Below are positions 10,206-18,765 of a stretch of DNA of 64,000 nucleotides, piece after piece. The notes beneath the pieces were generated by a model. That model was not told where the DNA came from and did not search any database. It saw nothing but the letters and a program-made list of their open reading frames with translations. Source of the stretch: Sphingobacterium sp. N143 (lineage in GTDB: Bacteria > Bacteroidota > Bacteroidia > Sphingobacteriales > Sphingobacteriaceae); assembly GCF_030325625.1 (NCBI RefSeq), contig NZ_JACAIS010000003.1:124001-188000 (forward strand), read 5' to 3'. Every line of letters starts with the position of its first letter. Within the stretch, counting starts at the first letter, position 1. The translations under genes and the position numbers were made by a program.

Positions 10206-10278
10206 GATTCCGTAGCTCAGCTGGTAGAGCAATACACTTTTAATGTATGGGTCCTGGGTTCGAATCCCAGCGGGATCA
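10206..10278 (+). tRNA. tRNA-Lys (anticodon TTT)
   Basis: The 73-nt cloverleaf has acceptor GATTCCG paired with CGGGATC, a D-arm with AGCTCAGCTGGTAGAGC, an anticodon stem ATACA/TGTAT around the loop CTTTTAA (anticodon TTT, 10239-10241), and a T-arm CTGGGTTCGAATCCCAG. The discriminator is A. The CCA end is not fully encoded. Confidence 0.97.
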
Positions 10279-10285
10279 CAAAAGA

Positions 10286-10313
10286 AAAGCTAATCGAAAG
10301 ATTGGCTTTTTTT
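10286..10313 (+). terminator. intrinsic terminator of tRNA-Lys
   Basis: AGCTAATC / GATTGGCT stem (one G-U pair) with a GAAA tetraloop, followed by seven T (10307-10313), eight bases after the tRNA. Confidence 0.85.
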
Positions 10314-10319
10314 GTTTAA

Positions 10320-10508
10320 CAGCATCCGGATTCGAAAGAAGCGTCGGCCGGGTTCGATCCGATGGAGGCTCAGGGATGTGCGCGGGAGCCATGGGGCTGA
10401 GCCAACTATCTCGTTCAGGGATAAGCTGAGGGCATGCGGGACTGAACAATATGCTTAGAGAAAGCACTGGCCGAATATTACCTTTCTGAAATGCCATCCT
10501 GTTTTTTT
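10320..10508 (+). other. GC-rich structured island, possible ncRNA or decayed element
   Basis: This stretch has no convincing gene and is much richer in G and C than its AT-rich surroundings. It holds inverted repeats GGCTCAG/CTGAGCC (10367-10373 and 10397-10403) and GTTCAG/CTGAAC further on. It also has the repeated word TCAGGGAT and a tRNA T-arm-like motif GGGTTCGATCC (10350-10360). It ends near a T7 run. The plus-strand frame covering it begins inside the tRNA and is not a real gene. Confidence 0.4.
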
Positions 10509-10574
10509 ATTGGTTATACCATTAAGATAACAGTAAATTCCTGCAAGGACATATAATCTATAAGAATAATCCAC

Positions 10575-10644
10575 CTATAATCAAATGATTATAGATACAA
10601 TCTGTATAATTATAAACCTACATTTAACCTACATAATACCTACA
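10575..10644. promoter_or_regulatory. palindrome plus three 11-bp-phased direct repeats upstream of fecR
   Basis: A near-perfect palindrome CTATAATCA-AA-TGATTATAG (10575-10594) is followed by three copies of ACCTACA at 10616, 10627 and 10638, exactly 11 bases (one helical turn) apart. The rest of the intergenic region up to the FecR gene is AT-rich. Its use as a regulator-binding site is inferred. Confidence 0.4.
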
Positions 10645-10746
10645 ACAATGACACATAATCAGGCTGTAATGACCTAAACCTATCTTTTTTTATTTTTCTA
10701 CTAAGGTTTTCAGGTTAGGCTGCGTATCTATCTTAAATTATAAACT

Positions 10747-11919
10747 ATGCGGCTCACAGATGATATCAAACCCCTGATTTTAAAATTCATTCAAGAAAGT
10801 TTATCTGCGGATGAACAGGACACCTTAAGATCATGGTTGGATGAATCGGCCGAACATCGGGCCTTTGTTGATGACCTGCTGCAAAAAGAAGAATTGATGC
10901 GGGATTTACAGCATTGGATCTCACTGCAAGAATCCGATACTACAGATTGGTCAGATCGGCTAAAGTCCAGGACACTCACAGCAATCCATGCGCAGGAAAA
11001 GCCAGGTTACATCAGGAAAATCAAAAGGCTCCTACCCTATGCTGCCGCATGCTGTATTGCCCTTTCCGGCCTGACTTATATGCTCGTCAAAAAACAGCGC
11101 TCCGCACCCCAAAACCTGATTGCTTTACAGGATATCGAAGTGCCGTCCAATCAGGTCGAAATAAGGCTTTCGAATGGAAAAGTAATTCAAGTATCAAGCG
11201 AAAAAGGAGGCCTGATATCTGCTGACGGTTTACGTTATGCCGATGGTACTATGATACAATCAACTGCCTCCCAATCGGATCTGACAGCAACAATACATAC
11301 GCCCGCGGGCACTATACTTCCGATTACATTGGCAGATGGGTCAGAGGTTACGCTCAATGCAAAAACAACCTTGAAGTATCCGCTGCACTTTGCAAATAAC
11401 GAACGACGTGTTGAAATTGAAGGTGAGGTATTTTTCAAAATCGCTAAAAACAAAGAAGTCCCATTTCGTGTAAAATCCAGGGATCAATTGATCGAAGTCA
11501 CCGGAACAGCATTCAATGTGAACACCCGTACAGCTAAGAACAGCAGTCAGACAACACTTGTCGAAGGCGCGATCAATTTGTCGGCCAACGGAAAGAAACT
11601 ACGGCTCAAGCCCAATCAGCAAGCTAATTTAGCTGCTGGTCAATTGTCTCAAAAAACCGTTGATCCGTACAATTACATAGCCTGGCTTGACAATAAATTC
11701 TATTTCAATGAGACAGAGCTCAGTACTGCTCTACAGCTTATTGGACAATGGTACGATCTACAAATTGTGTATAAGCACCCCGTAAAAGAGACCCTTTTAT
11801 ATGGAGAGATCCAGCGTACCAGAAGCCTTGCCGCCGTACTCAAAATATTGGAACGTAGCAATATCAAATTCGAATTGATCCAGGAAAATGGTATACGCAA
11901 GCTCTACGTTTCTAACTAA
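10747..11919 (+). CDS. FecR-family anti-sigma factor
   Basis: A 390-residue inner-membrane signal relay protein. The cytoplasmic N-terminal region (about 1-90) would bind an ECF sigma factor. One membrane helix (about 93-110, PYAAACCIALSGLTYMLV) follows. The periplasmic FecR domain (about 180-290; GTILPITLADGSEVTLNAKTTL, then EVFFKIAKNKEVPFRV and GTAFNVNT) and the C-terminal DUF4974 domain (from about 320; YFNETELSTALQLIGQWY) complete it. In Bacteroidota it couples an STN-bearing SusC-like receptor to a sigma factor, and the next gene is such a receptor. Unusually, no sigma gene lies upstream. The likely partner is at 20436. Confidence 0.93.
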   Translation: MRLTDDIKPLILKFIQESLSADEQDTLRSWLDESAEHRAFVDDLLQKEELMRDLQHWISLQESDTTDWSDRLKSRTLTAIHAQEKPGYIRKIKRLLPYAAACCIALSGLTYMLVKKQRSAPQNLIALQDIEVPSNQVEIRLSNGKVIQVSSEKGGLISADGLRYADGTMIQSTASQSDLTATIHTPAGTILPITLADGSEVTLNAKTTLKYPLHFANNERRVEIEGEVFFKIAKNKEVPFRVKSRDQLIEVTGTAFNVNTRTAKNSSQTTLVEGAINLSANGKKLRLKPNQQANLAAGQLSQKTVDPYNYIAWLDNKFYFNETELSTALQLIGQWYDLQIVYKHPVKETLLYGEIQRTRSLAAVLKILERSNIKFELIQENGIRKLYVSN

Positions 11920-11995
11920 CCTATTATCGATAACCAATTAAAAAAAATAACGATGAGAAAACCAACTTGACAAAACAAGGTGAGAGACTAAAAAA

Positions 11996-12024
11996 GCCGA
12001 ATAATGCTGCTAACATTAATCGGC
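11996..12024 (+). other. hairpin between fecR and susC
   Basis: GCCGAATAATG and CATTAATCGGC form an 11-bp stem with one mismatch and a 7-base loop, without a T run. It lies in the 184-base gap and could be an RNA processing or attenuation element that lets susC be expressed differently from fecR. Confidence 0.4.
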
Positions 12025-12103
12025 CATATCTTAGCGATCTCCATCTTTGACCGATTGACCCAATCAGTTTAGTAATAGATTATATCCCTAATTCAACAAA
12101 TTT

Positions 12104-15100
12104 ATGAATTTTAAATTTCTTGTTCATAGAAATCGACTCACTATGAACATACCAAAGCAATGGAAAACCAAAATGAAGCTTAGTGCCTTTTTCACCCTTG
12201 CATGTGTTGTCAAGCTTTCTGCAGCTAGTTACGCACAATCCATCACTATTAACGCCAAAAAGATGTCCTTGGTGCAGGTCTTGCGTAGCATCCAAAAACA
12301 GAGTGGCGTCCCTTTTCTATTGAACGGCAAAGAACTTGCTGAAATAAAAATCGAAGCTCAGGTCCGCAATATGCCCTTGGAAAAAGCTATCCAGGTGCTT
12401 TTAAAAGATCAACCTGTACAATGGAGCTTCAAGGACAATATGCTTGTCGTGACCACATCAAAAACAAACTATCCAACCTATGATCTTCCAAACAACTACG
12501 CGCTAATTCAGCAAACCCGGACAATAAAAGGAAATGTTCGTGATAACAAAGGTACAGTTCTTCAAGGGGCGACAATACTGGTAAAAGGCACAACAAAAGC
12601 GACAACCACGGACGCTAACGGAAATTTTCAGATCGAAGCCAACAACAATGCAGTACTGGTGGTTAAAATGATCGGTTATCAAGCCAAAGAAATCTCCTCA
12701 GCCAACCAACTTTACCTGAACATCGCGTTAAGTCAACATATTGATGCCTTGGAAGAAGTCGTTGTCGTTGGTTACGGAACCACAAAAAAGAAAGAATTAA
12801 TTGGCTCTGTTTCTCAGGTGGATGGAAAACAATTGGCAAAACGGAGTGTACCGCAGCTTGCCCAAGCACTCACAGGTCAGATGCCCGGTGTGACAGTCAT
12901 CCAGCGATCTGGTCAGCCAGGGGCTGCCAACAATACCATACAAATCCGAGGTGTTGGATCCTTTGGCGCCAATACTGATGCACTGATCTTAGTCGACGGA
13001 ATACCGACGAGTTCTTTTAACGATATTGATCCGAATGACGTTGCTTCGATCTCCGTCTTAAAGGATGCCTCCTCGGCCGCAATATACGGTGCCAGAGCTG
13101 CAAATGGTGTTATTTTAGTGACCACCAAAACTGGTGCGGCGGGAGGAAAATTAACTGTAAACTACAATGGTTATTACGGTATCCAAAAACCTACAGCCTT
13201 TCCAGAATTTGTGAATTCCTGGGAGTATGCAGCACTGCTAAACGAAACTACGAGTGGTGGCGGGGGTTACACGCCAGAAGAGATTCAGAAATTTAAAGAT
13301 GGATCGGATCCGGACAACTACCCTAATGCCAATTACATGGCTAGCTCCTTTAAATCCCAAACTGCACAAACGGGGCATAATTTAAATATATCCAATACGA
13401 CAGATAAAATTCAATATACATTATCTGCTGGTTACCTGAACCAAAAAGGGATTGTCATCAAAAACAATTTTGACAAGTACAATGTTCGGCTCAACCTTGT
13501 TTCAAACCTAAACGACAAGCTCAAGTTGACAACGCGGGTATCTGCTATTCAAACTGATACCGATGAACCAGCAGCGCCTGCGACACTGGATTTTTCCCGT
13601 ATGACCGATATTATCTCTCAGGTAATACGCTATCCCGCGATTTATCCCATCCGCCTCGGCAATGGCGACTGGGGCCCCGGAAATAATCTAAAAGGGACAC
13701 CGGTATCCTTTCTGGAAAGCGCATCTTTCTATAAAGAAAAAGTATCCAATATGTCCGGAAATGCACGGCTCGACTGGAAACCGATAACCGACCTTACCCT
13801 CTCCGCTATTGGAGGTTATACACAGACCAACGGACGCACCAAACTTTTTAGAGCATCTCAGCGCATCAACAGCAGCATTACATTGGGACCTTCCAGCCTG
13901 AATCAAACAGCCCCTTATGATACCTATAAAACTTTTCAGGCTTTAGCAGATTATACGAAGACAACCGGGGAGCATTCATTCAAAGTACTGGGTGGTTATT
14001 CTTTCGAAAAAGGGTATAGCGAAGGGCTCAGCGCTTATCGGCAAAATTTTCCGGGCAATGATCTTACCGAGTTAAATGTAGGTTCGCCAGACGGGCAACA
14101 GAACACAGGCACAGCCGCTGAGTGGGCACTGGAATCACTATTTGCACGCGTACAATATAATTACGCAAAAAAATATCTTGTCGAGGGTGTTGTTCGATAT
14201 GACGGATCCTCCCGTTTTCCAACAGATAAAAAATACGCTACTTTCCCTTCAATAGCATTAGGTTGGTTGCTGAGCGAAGAATCGTTTATAAAGGACCATT
14301 ATAGTTGGATCGATGAATTGAAAATCAAAGGTTCTTACGGTATCCTTGGAAATCAGAATATTGGAAATTACCCGTACCAAAATATTTTAAATACAGGTTA
14401 TAATTATCCGTTTGGAAATGCAATCTCCCCGGGAGTCGCGCGGACAACCATCGTCGATCCTACCCTGCGCTGGGAATCCACCCGAACAGCTGATGCGGGC
14501 CTTGAAATTGCTTTATTCAAAAATTTGCTTACTTTCAGCGGCACATACTACAATCGCTATACTTATGATATTCTGGTAAGCCCAAGTTCAAGTGTCTCCA
14601 ACGTCCTTGGATTTGATGTTGGTTTACAAAATTCGGGAAAACTTAGGAACACCGGTTGGGAATTTACACTGGGACACCAAAAGAAACTAAACGATTTTTC
14701 TTACAATGTAAACCTGAATTTCTCAACCCTTAGGAATAGAGTTATCGATTTGGGCGTCGGAAATATCAACCAGCCCAATGGACTAGTCGGCAATGGCTCG
14801 TCCCTATTTATTGGCTACCCAATTCAGGCTTACTACGGCTATCAAGTGGACGGTCTATTTATCGATGCCGCCGATATAGCCAATTGGGCCAATCAAACAA
14901 GCATCAACCCCAAGCCACAGCCCGGTGATATCCGTTACAAAGATATCAGCGGCCCCGACGGAATACCTGATGGCAAGGTAGACGCGACATATGACCGAAG
15001 CGTTATTGGATCACGCATCCCCAAATATACATACGGCATGAACATCGGAATTAACTATAAGGGATTTGATCTTGGCGTACTGCTCCAAGGAGTGAGCGGT

Positions 15101-15505
15101 GTAAAGGGTTTATTGGACAATTACGCTGGATTTGCACTGACACAGAACGGCAATATTCAACGCTGGCAGGCAGATGGCCGATGGACCGCAGCCAATCCGG
15201 ATCGAAATGCCATATACCCAAGAATTGAACAGTTACCAAATACTGGGACTCCAAATACCTTGCTATCGGATTATTGGTTATTGGATGCAAGCTATTTACG
15301 GCTAAAGAATTTGCAATTGGGCTACGCCATTCCTAAGGGCATCCTTACTAAATGGAAATTGTCTGGCCTGCGGATCTACGCAAATGCAGAGAACCTATTT
15401 ACGGCAAGCAATTACCGGAAAGGTTGGGATCCTGAAATCAATTCAAGTGGAGCCTACTACCCGATTATGCGCAACTTCACATTCGGCGTTAATCTTAGTT
15501 TCTAA
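12104..15505 (+). CDS. SusC/RagA-family TonB-dependent transporter with STN domain
   Basis: A 1133-residue outer-membrane import channel. Signal peptide (about 25-45, ending SYAQS), STN signalling domain (about 46-125), and carboxypeptidase-like beta-sandwich (TIKGNVRDNKG, about 143-215). A TonB box-like region with EEVVVVGYGT comes next, then the plug with the SusC signature (LTGQMPGVTVIQRSGQPG... IQIRGVGSFG) and a long beta-barrel ending in NFTFGVNLSF. It takes up oligosaccharides together with SusD. The STN domain implies it also signals to the upstream FecR protein. An internal start (Met14, 12143) is equally plausible and would give a standard signal peptide. Confidence 0.96.
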   Translation: MNFKFLVHRNRLTMNIPKQWKTKMKLSAFFTLACVVKLSAASYAQSITINAKKMSLVQVLRSIQKQSGVPFLLNGKELAEIKIEAQVRNMPLEKAIQVLLKDQPVQWSFKDNMLVVTTSKTNYPTYDLPNNYALIQQTRTIKGNVRDNKGTVLQGATILVKGTTKATTTDANGNFQIEANNNAVLVVKMIGYQAKEISSANQLYLNIALSQHIDALEEVVVVGYGTTKKKELIGSVSQVDGKQLAKRSVPQLAQALTGQMPGVTVIQRSGQPGAANNTIQIRGVGSFGANTDALILVDGIPTSSFNDIDPNDVASISVLKDASSAAIYGARAANGVILVTTKTGAAGGKLTVNYNGYYGIQKPTAFPEFVNSWEYAALLNETTSGGGGYTPEEIQKFKDGSDPDNYPNANYMASSFKSQTAQTGHNLNISNTTDKIQYTLSAGYLNQKGIVIKNNFDKYNVRLNLVSNLNDKLKLTTRVSAIQTDTDEPAAPATLDFSRMTDIISQVIRYPAIYPIRLGNGDWGPGNNLKGTPVSFLESASFYKEKVSNMSGNARLDWKPITDLTLSAIGGYTQTNGRTKLFRASQRINSSITLGPSSLNQTAPYDTYKTFQALADYTKTTGEHSFKVLGGYSFEKGYSEGLSAYRQNFPGNDLTELNVGSPDGQQNTGTAAEWALESLFARVQYNYAKKYLVEGVVRYDGSSRFPTDKKYATFPSIALGWLLSEESFIKDHYSWIDELKIKGSYGILGNQNIGNYPYQNILNTGYNYPFGNAISPGVARTTIVDPTLRWESTRTADAGLEIALFKNLLTFSGTYYNRYTYDILVSPSSSVSNVLGFDVGLQNSGKLRNTGWEFTLGHQKKLNDFSYNVNLNFSTLRNRVIDLGVGNINQPNGLVGNGSSLFIGYPIQAYYGYQVDGLFIDAADIANWANQTSINPKPQPGDIRYKDISGPDGIPDGKVDATYDRSVIGSRIPKYTYGMNIGINYKGFDLGVLLQGVSGVKGLLDNYAGFALTQNGNIQRWQADGRWTAANPDRNAIYPRIEQLPNTGTPNTLLSDYWLLDASYLRLKNLQLGYAIPKGILTKWKLSGLRIYANAENLFTASNYRKGWDPEINSSGAYYPIMRNFTFGVNLSF

Positions 15506-15522
15506 CCAATCAATACAAAAAC

Positions 15523-17178
15523 ATGATACGTATAACATATAAACATATAAAACTGGCTTTATGCATTGTTTTCGCATCTAGCCTAACCACCAGCTGCAAA
15601 AAACAGCTGGAGACCAATCCATTGGATAAGTTTGCAAACGAAACTTTTTGGACAAACGAAACCAATGCTAGGTTGGCGCTGACCGGCCTATACAAAGCTG
15701 AAATCCAGATGAACTCCCTCGCCGAATTCAGTCCCACAGATTGGTGGTCCTACAGCGGTCTTCTTTACCTGGAATTTGCTTCGGACAATGCCTACGATCG
15801 ACGTGGAGATAATTCTGTTTTCAATAAGCTATCCGACGGCACGTTAACGAGTAACAACGGTATACTAGGTAATTATTGGACTCTATCCTATAAGAGAATT
15901 GCCCGAGCGAATTTCTTTCTTGAAAATATTGATAAAGCACCAATTTCAGCAGACCTTCTAACCCGGTTTAAAGCCGAAGCCCGGTTTATTCGTGCCTGCC
16001 AATACTTCTACCTATCGCAATACTGGGGCGATGCTCCTTTGGTGACAAAAACCTTGACACCCAATGAGGCGAATCAGGTTTCTAAAGCAAAAAAACAGGA
16101 ATTGGTTACTTTTGTTGAACGCGAATTGACAGAAGCCGCAAACGACCTTCCTAGCTATGGTACATTAACAGCTGCTGAAAGGGGCCGCGCGAGCAAACAG
16201 GCGGCACTTGCTTTTCTGGGACGAATCCAACTGTCAGAAAAATCCTACGCCGAGGCCATCAAAAGCTACGAGCAGATCATCAATGCCAATGAAAACAGTA
16301 TAGATCCCAATTATGCAGGTCTTTTTAACGGGGGGAATGAATCCAGTAAAGAGATAATTTTTGCCACACAGTACTTAGTTGATCTTGCAGGAAACGGTAT
16401 GTTTCAGCATAATTTCCCGGCAATTGCGGGCGGCTGGCACTTACATTGTCCACTGGGTAGCCTTGTAGAAAGCTATGGCTTCAGCGACGGAACGGCTTTT
16501 TCCTACGATGATGCGCGCTATGATGCACAAAACATCAGCGAAAACCGTGATCCAAGACTGGGGTTCACCGTGATCACAAATGGCGATCGCTTCAAAAATT
16601 TAAAATATACCACGCACCCCGACTCCACATTGTCTATCGATCAGCTGACCACAACAAAACAGGCGACACGTACAGGCTACGGTTTACGCAAGTTTAATGA
16701 CGAAGGTTTTAGCGGGAATTTACAGAACTCTGGCGCCGATGTTCCCATTGTCCGCTATGCAGAGGTGTTACTCAGCTACCTCGAAGCCAAACTCGAAAAT
16801 GGAGATCCCATTACCAGCGACCTCTTGGACAAAACAATTAATACAGTCAGGCGACGTAGCAGTGTCAATATGCCTGCCGTTAATGTACAAAGCACCGCAG
16901 CTTTACGCGCAACGCTACGCAATGAAAGACGCGTTGAACTCGCATTGGAGGGCCTTCGCTATTGGGACCTATTGCGCTGGGGCATCGCAAAAGAGGTGCT
17001 TAAAGGTGATTTTTATGGTGCTCCTTTTCCAAATGCCAAGAATATCCGGATAAAAACAGGGGGGCAAAAAGATGCCTATAGCCGCTGGTATGTTACCACG
17101 AAGTCCTTTAGGGCCGGACAAGATGAGCACTGGCCAGTTCCACAGAGCGAAATAAATATCAATCCAAATTTAAAATAG
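15523..17178 (+). CDS. SusD/RagB-family nutrient-binding lipoprotein
   Basis: A 551-residue surface lipoprotein (lipobox LTTSC, Cys25) that forms a lid on the SusC channel and binds the glycan. The N-terminal SusD-like region (LETNPLDKFANETFWTNETNARLALTGLY) and the C-terminal RagB/SusD domain with NERRVELALEGLRYWDLLRWG are both intact. It starts 17 bases after the SusC stop, so the two are co-transcribed. Ligand specificity cannot be read from sequence. The adjacent sulfatases suggest a sulfated glycan. Confidence 0.96.
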   Translation: MIRITYKHIKLALCIVFASSLTTSCKKQLETNPLDKFANETFWTNETNARLALTGLYKAEIQMNSLAEFSPTDWWSYSGLLYLEFASDNAYDRRGDNSVFNKLSDGTLTSNNGILGNYWTLSYKRIARANFFLENIDKAPISADLLTRFKAEARFIRACQYFYLSQYWGDAPLVTKTLTPNEANQVSKAKKQELVTFVERELTEAANDLPSYGTLTAAERGRASKQAALAFLGRIQLSEKSYAEAIKSYEQIINANENSIDPNYAGLFNGGNESSKEIIFATQYLVDLAGNGMFQHNFPAIAGGWHLHCPLGSLVESYGFSDGTAFSYDDARYDAQNISENRDPRLGFTVITNGDRFKNLKYTTHPDSTLSIDQLTTTKQATRTGYGLRKFNDEGFSGNLQNSGADVPIVRYAEVLLSYLEAKLENGDPITSDLLDKTINTVRRRSSVNMPAVNVQSTAALRATLRNERRVELALEGLRYWDLLRWGIAKEVLKGDFYGAPFPNAKNIRIKTGGQKDAYSRWYVTTKSFRAGQDEHWPVPQSEININPNLK

Positions 17179-17241
17179 TATATTGGGTACTGTCGACATC
17201 CGACAATACCTTTTAAATATCCGTCTATAACACGTTATAAA

Positions 17242-18765
17242 ATGAAAAAGACCTTATCCCTTTCCATCCTACTTTCTGCAGGCCTGGTGATTATGCTGCC
17301 AAAGGCTTCTCTTTCTCAAAAAATAAGCAAACCTAATGTGATCTATATCTATGCAGACGACCTTGGTTTTGGAGATCTAAGCAGTTATGGTGCACAGCAA
17401 ATCGAGACCCCAAACTTGGATAAGTTAGCCAAGAGTGGTACACGATTTACCAATGCGCATAGTTCTTCAGCGACTTGTACGCCTTCACGTTTTGCCCTGA
17501 TGACCGGCACTTACCCCTGGCGTCAGGACGGGACTGGCGTCCTTCCCGGAGATGCCAAGCTGATCGTTCCAACGGATAAAATCACCCTGCCCAAAGTTTT
17601 TAAAAACGCGGGTTACACAACGGCCATCGTTGGCAAATGGCACATGGGGCTTGGTAACCAGGTAAAAAAAGACTGGAATGCAGCCATCAAACCAGGCCCG
17701 AATGATGTTGGTTTTGACTATTCTTTTATCTTTCCCGCCACTGCAGATCGCGTACCGACTGTATTTCTTGAAAATGGTCAGGTGATGGCTGCCGAAGCCA
17801 GTGATCCGATTCTGGTGGACTATGACAAAAAAGTTGGCAACGATCCCACGGGTAAGGAACATCCCGAATTACTCAAAATGCAATCCTCACCCGGACAAGG
17901 GCACAATCAGACCATTGTCAACGGAATTGGACGAATTGGTTATATGAGCGGAGGAAAACGTGCCAGATGGGTAGATGAAGAAGTATCCACCACATTTCTC
18001 CATAAAGCCCAAGATTTTATTTCACAGCATCAGGATAAACCTTTTTTTCTGTATTTCTGCCTAACAGAACCTCATGTACCACGTATGCCCGCCACACAGT
18101 TTAAAGGCAAAAGTAAACTGGGCTATCGCGGTGATGCCATTCTACAGCTTGATTGGACCGTCGGACAGATTCAGCAACAGCTCCAGTTATTGGGCCTCGA
18201 CAAGAATACCATTGTTATTTTCAGCAGCGACAATGGCCCTGTACTTGATGATGGTTATGTGGATGGAGCGGTTGCCCAGCAAAATGGGCATCAAGCCGCT
18301 GGTCCACTCAGGGGTGGTAAATACAGTATTTTCGAAGGCGGAACACGGGTTCCATTTATTGTCAGTGGACAGGGTGTAGCCCAGGGAAAAGTTTCCGATG
18401 CACTGATCAGTCAGATCGACCTGCTCGCGACAAGTGCTCAGCTTGTCGGTGTCAACCTCCGCCCTGGTGAAGCAAAAGATAGCGAACCCCTTTTAAAAGC
18501 GTTGACCGGACAGGAGAATAAAGGTCGGGCCTCCATGGTTCAACATGCATATACCCTGGCTATTGTAAAGGACAACTGGAAATATATCGCGCCGAGTAAG
18601 GGCACCCCCTACATGAAGTTGACGGACACGGAGACCGGAAACCTGCCCGAAGATCAGTTGTATGATCTCAAAAATGATATTGGAGAGAAAAACAATGTCG
18701 CCGACCGATATCCTGAAAAAGTGGCCGAACTCAAGCAATTATTAGAAGCAGAACGTAAAAAATGA
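17242..18765 (+). CDS. Cys-type (type I) sulfatase
   Basis: A 507-residue secreted sulfatase. Signal peptide (1-26), metal-binding YADDLGFGD at about residue 38, and the formylglycine motif CTPSR....TG with Cys79 as the residue to be converted. GKWHMG and the C-terminal-side SSDNGP metal/active-site motifs follow. It would hydrolyse sulfate esters from a carbohydrate in the periplasm or at the surface. A formylglycine-generating enzyme (FGE or anSME) is required and is not in this window. Gene order places it in the SusCD operon, 63 bases after susD. Substrate subfamily cannot be set by eye. Confidence 0.93.
   Translation: MKKTLSLSILLSAGLVIMLPKASLSQKISKPNVIYIYADDLGFGDLSSYGAQQIETPNLDKLAKSGTRFTNAHSSSATCTPSRFALMTGTYPWRQDGTGVLPGDAKLIVPTDKITLPKVFKNAGYTTAIVGKWHMGLGNQVKKDWNAAIKPGPNDVGFDYSFIFPATADRVPTVFLENGQVMAAEASDPILVDYDKKVGNDPTGKEHPELLKMQSSPGQGHNQTIVNGIGRIGYMSGGKRARWVDEEVSTTFLHKAQDFISQHQDKPFFLYFCLTEPHVPRMPATQFKGKSKLGYRGDAILQLDWTVGQIQQQLQLLGLDKNTIVIFSSDNGPVLDDGYVDGAVAQQNGHQAAGPLRGGKYSIFEGGTRVPFIVSGQGVAQGKVSDALISQIDLLATSAQLVGVNLRPGEAKDSEPLLKALTGQENKGRASMVQHAYTLAIVKDNWKYIAPSKGTPYMKLTDTETGNLPEDQLYDLKNDIGEKNNVADRYPEKVAELKQLLEAERKK

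Noticed and set aside
10247..10429. 60-codon plus-strand frame after tRNA-Lys
   Set aside because: It begins inside the tRNA and crosses the terminator; typical artefact of reading through a tRNA.
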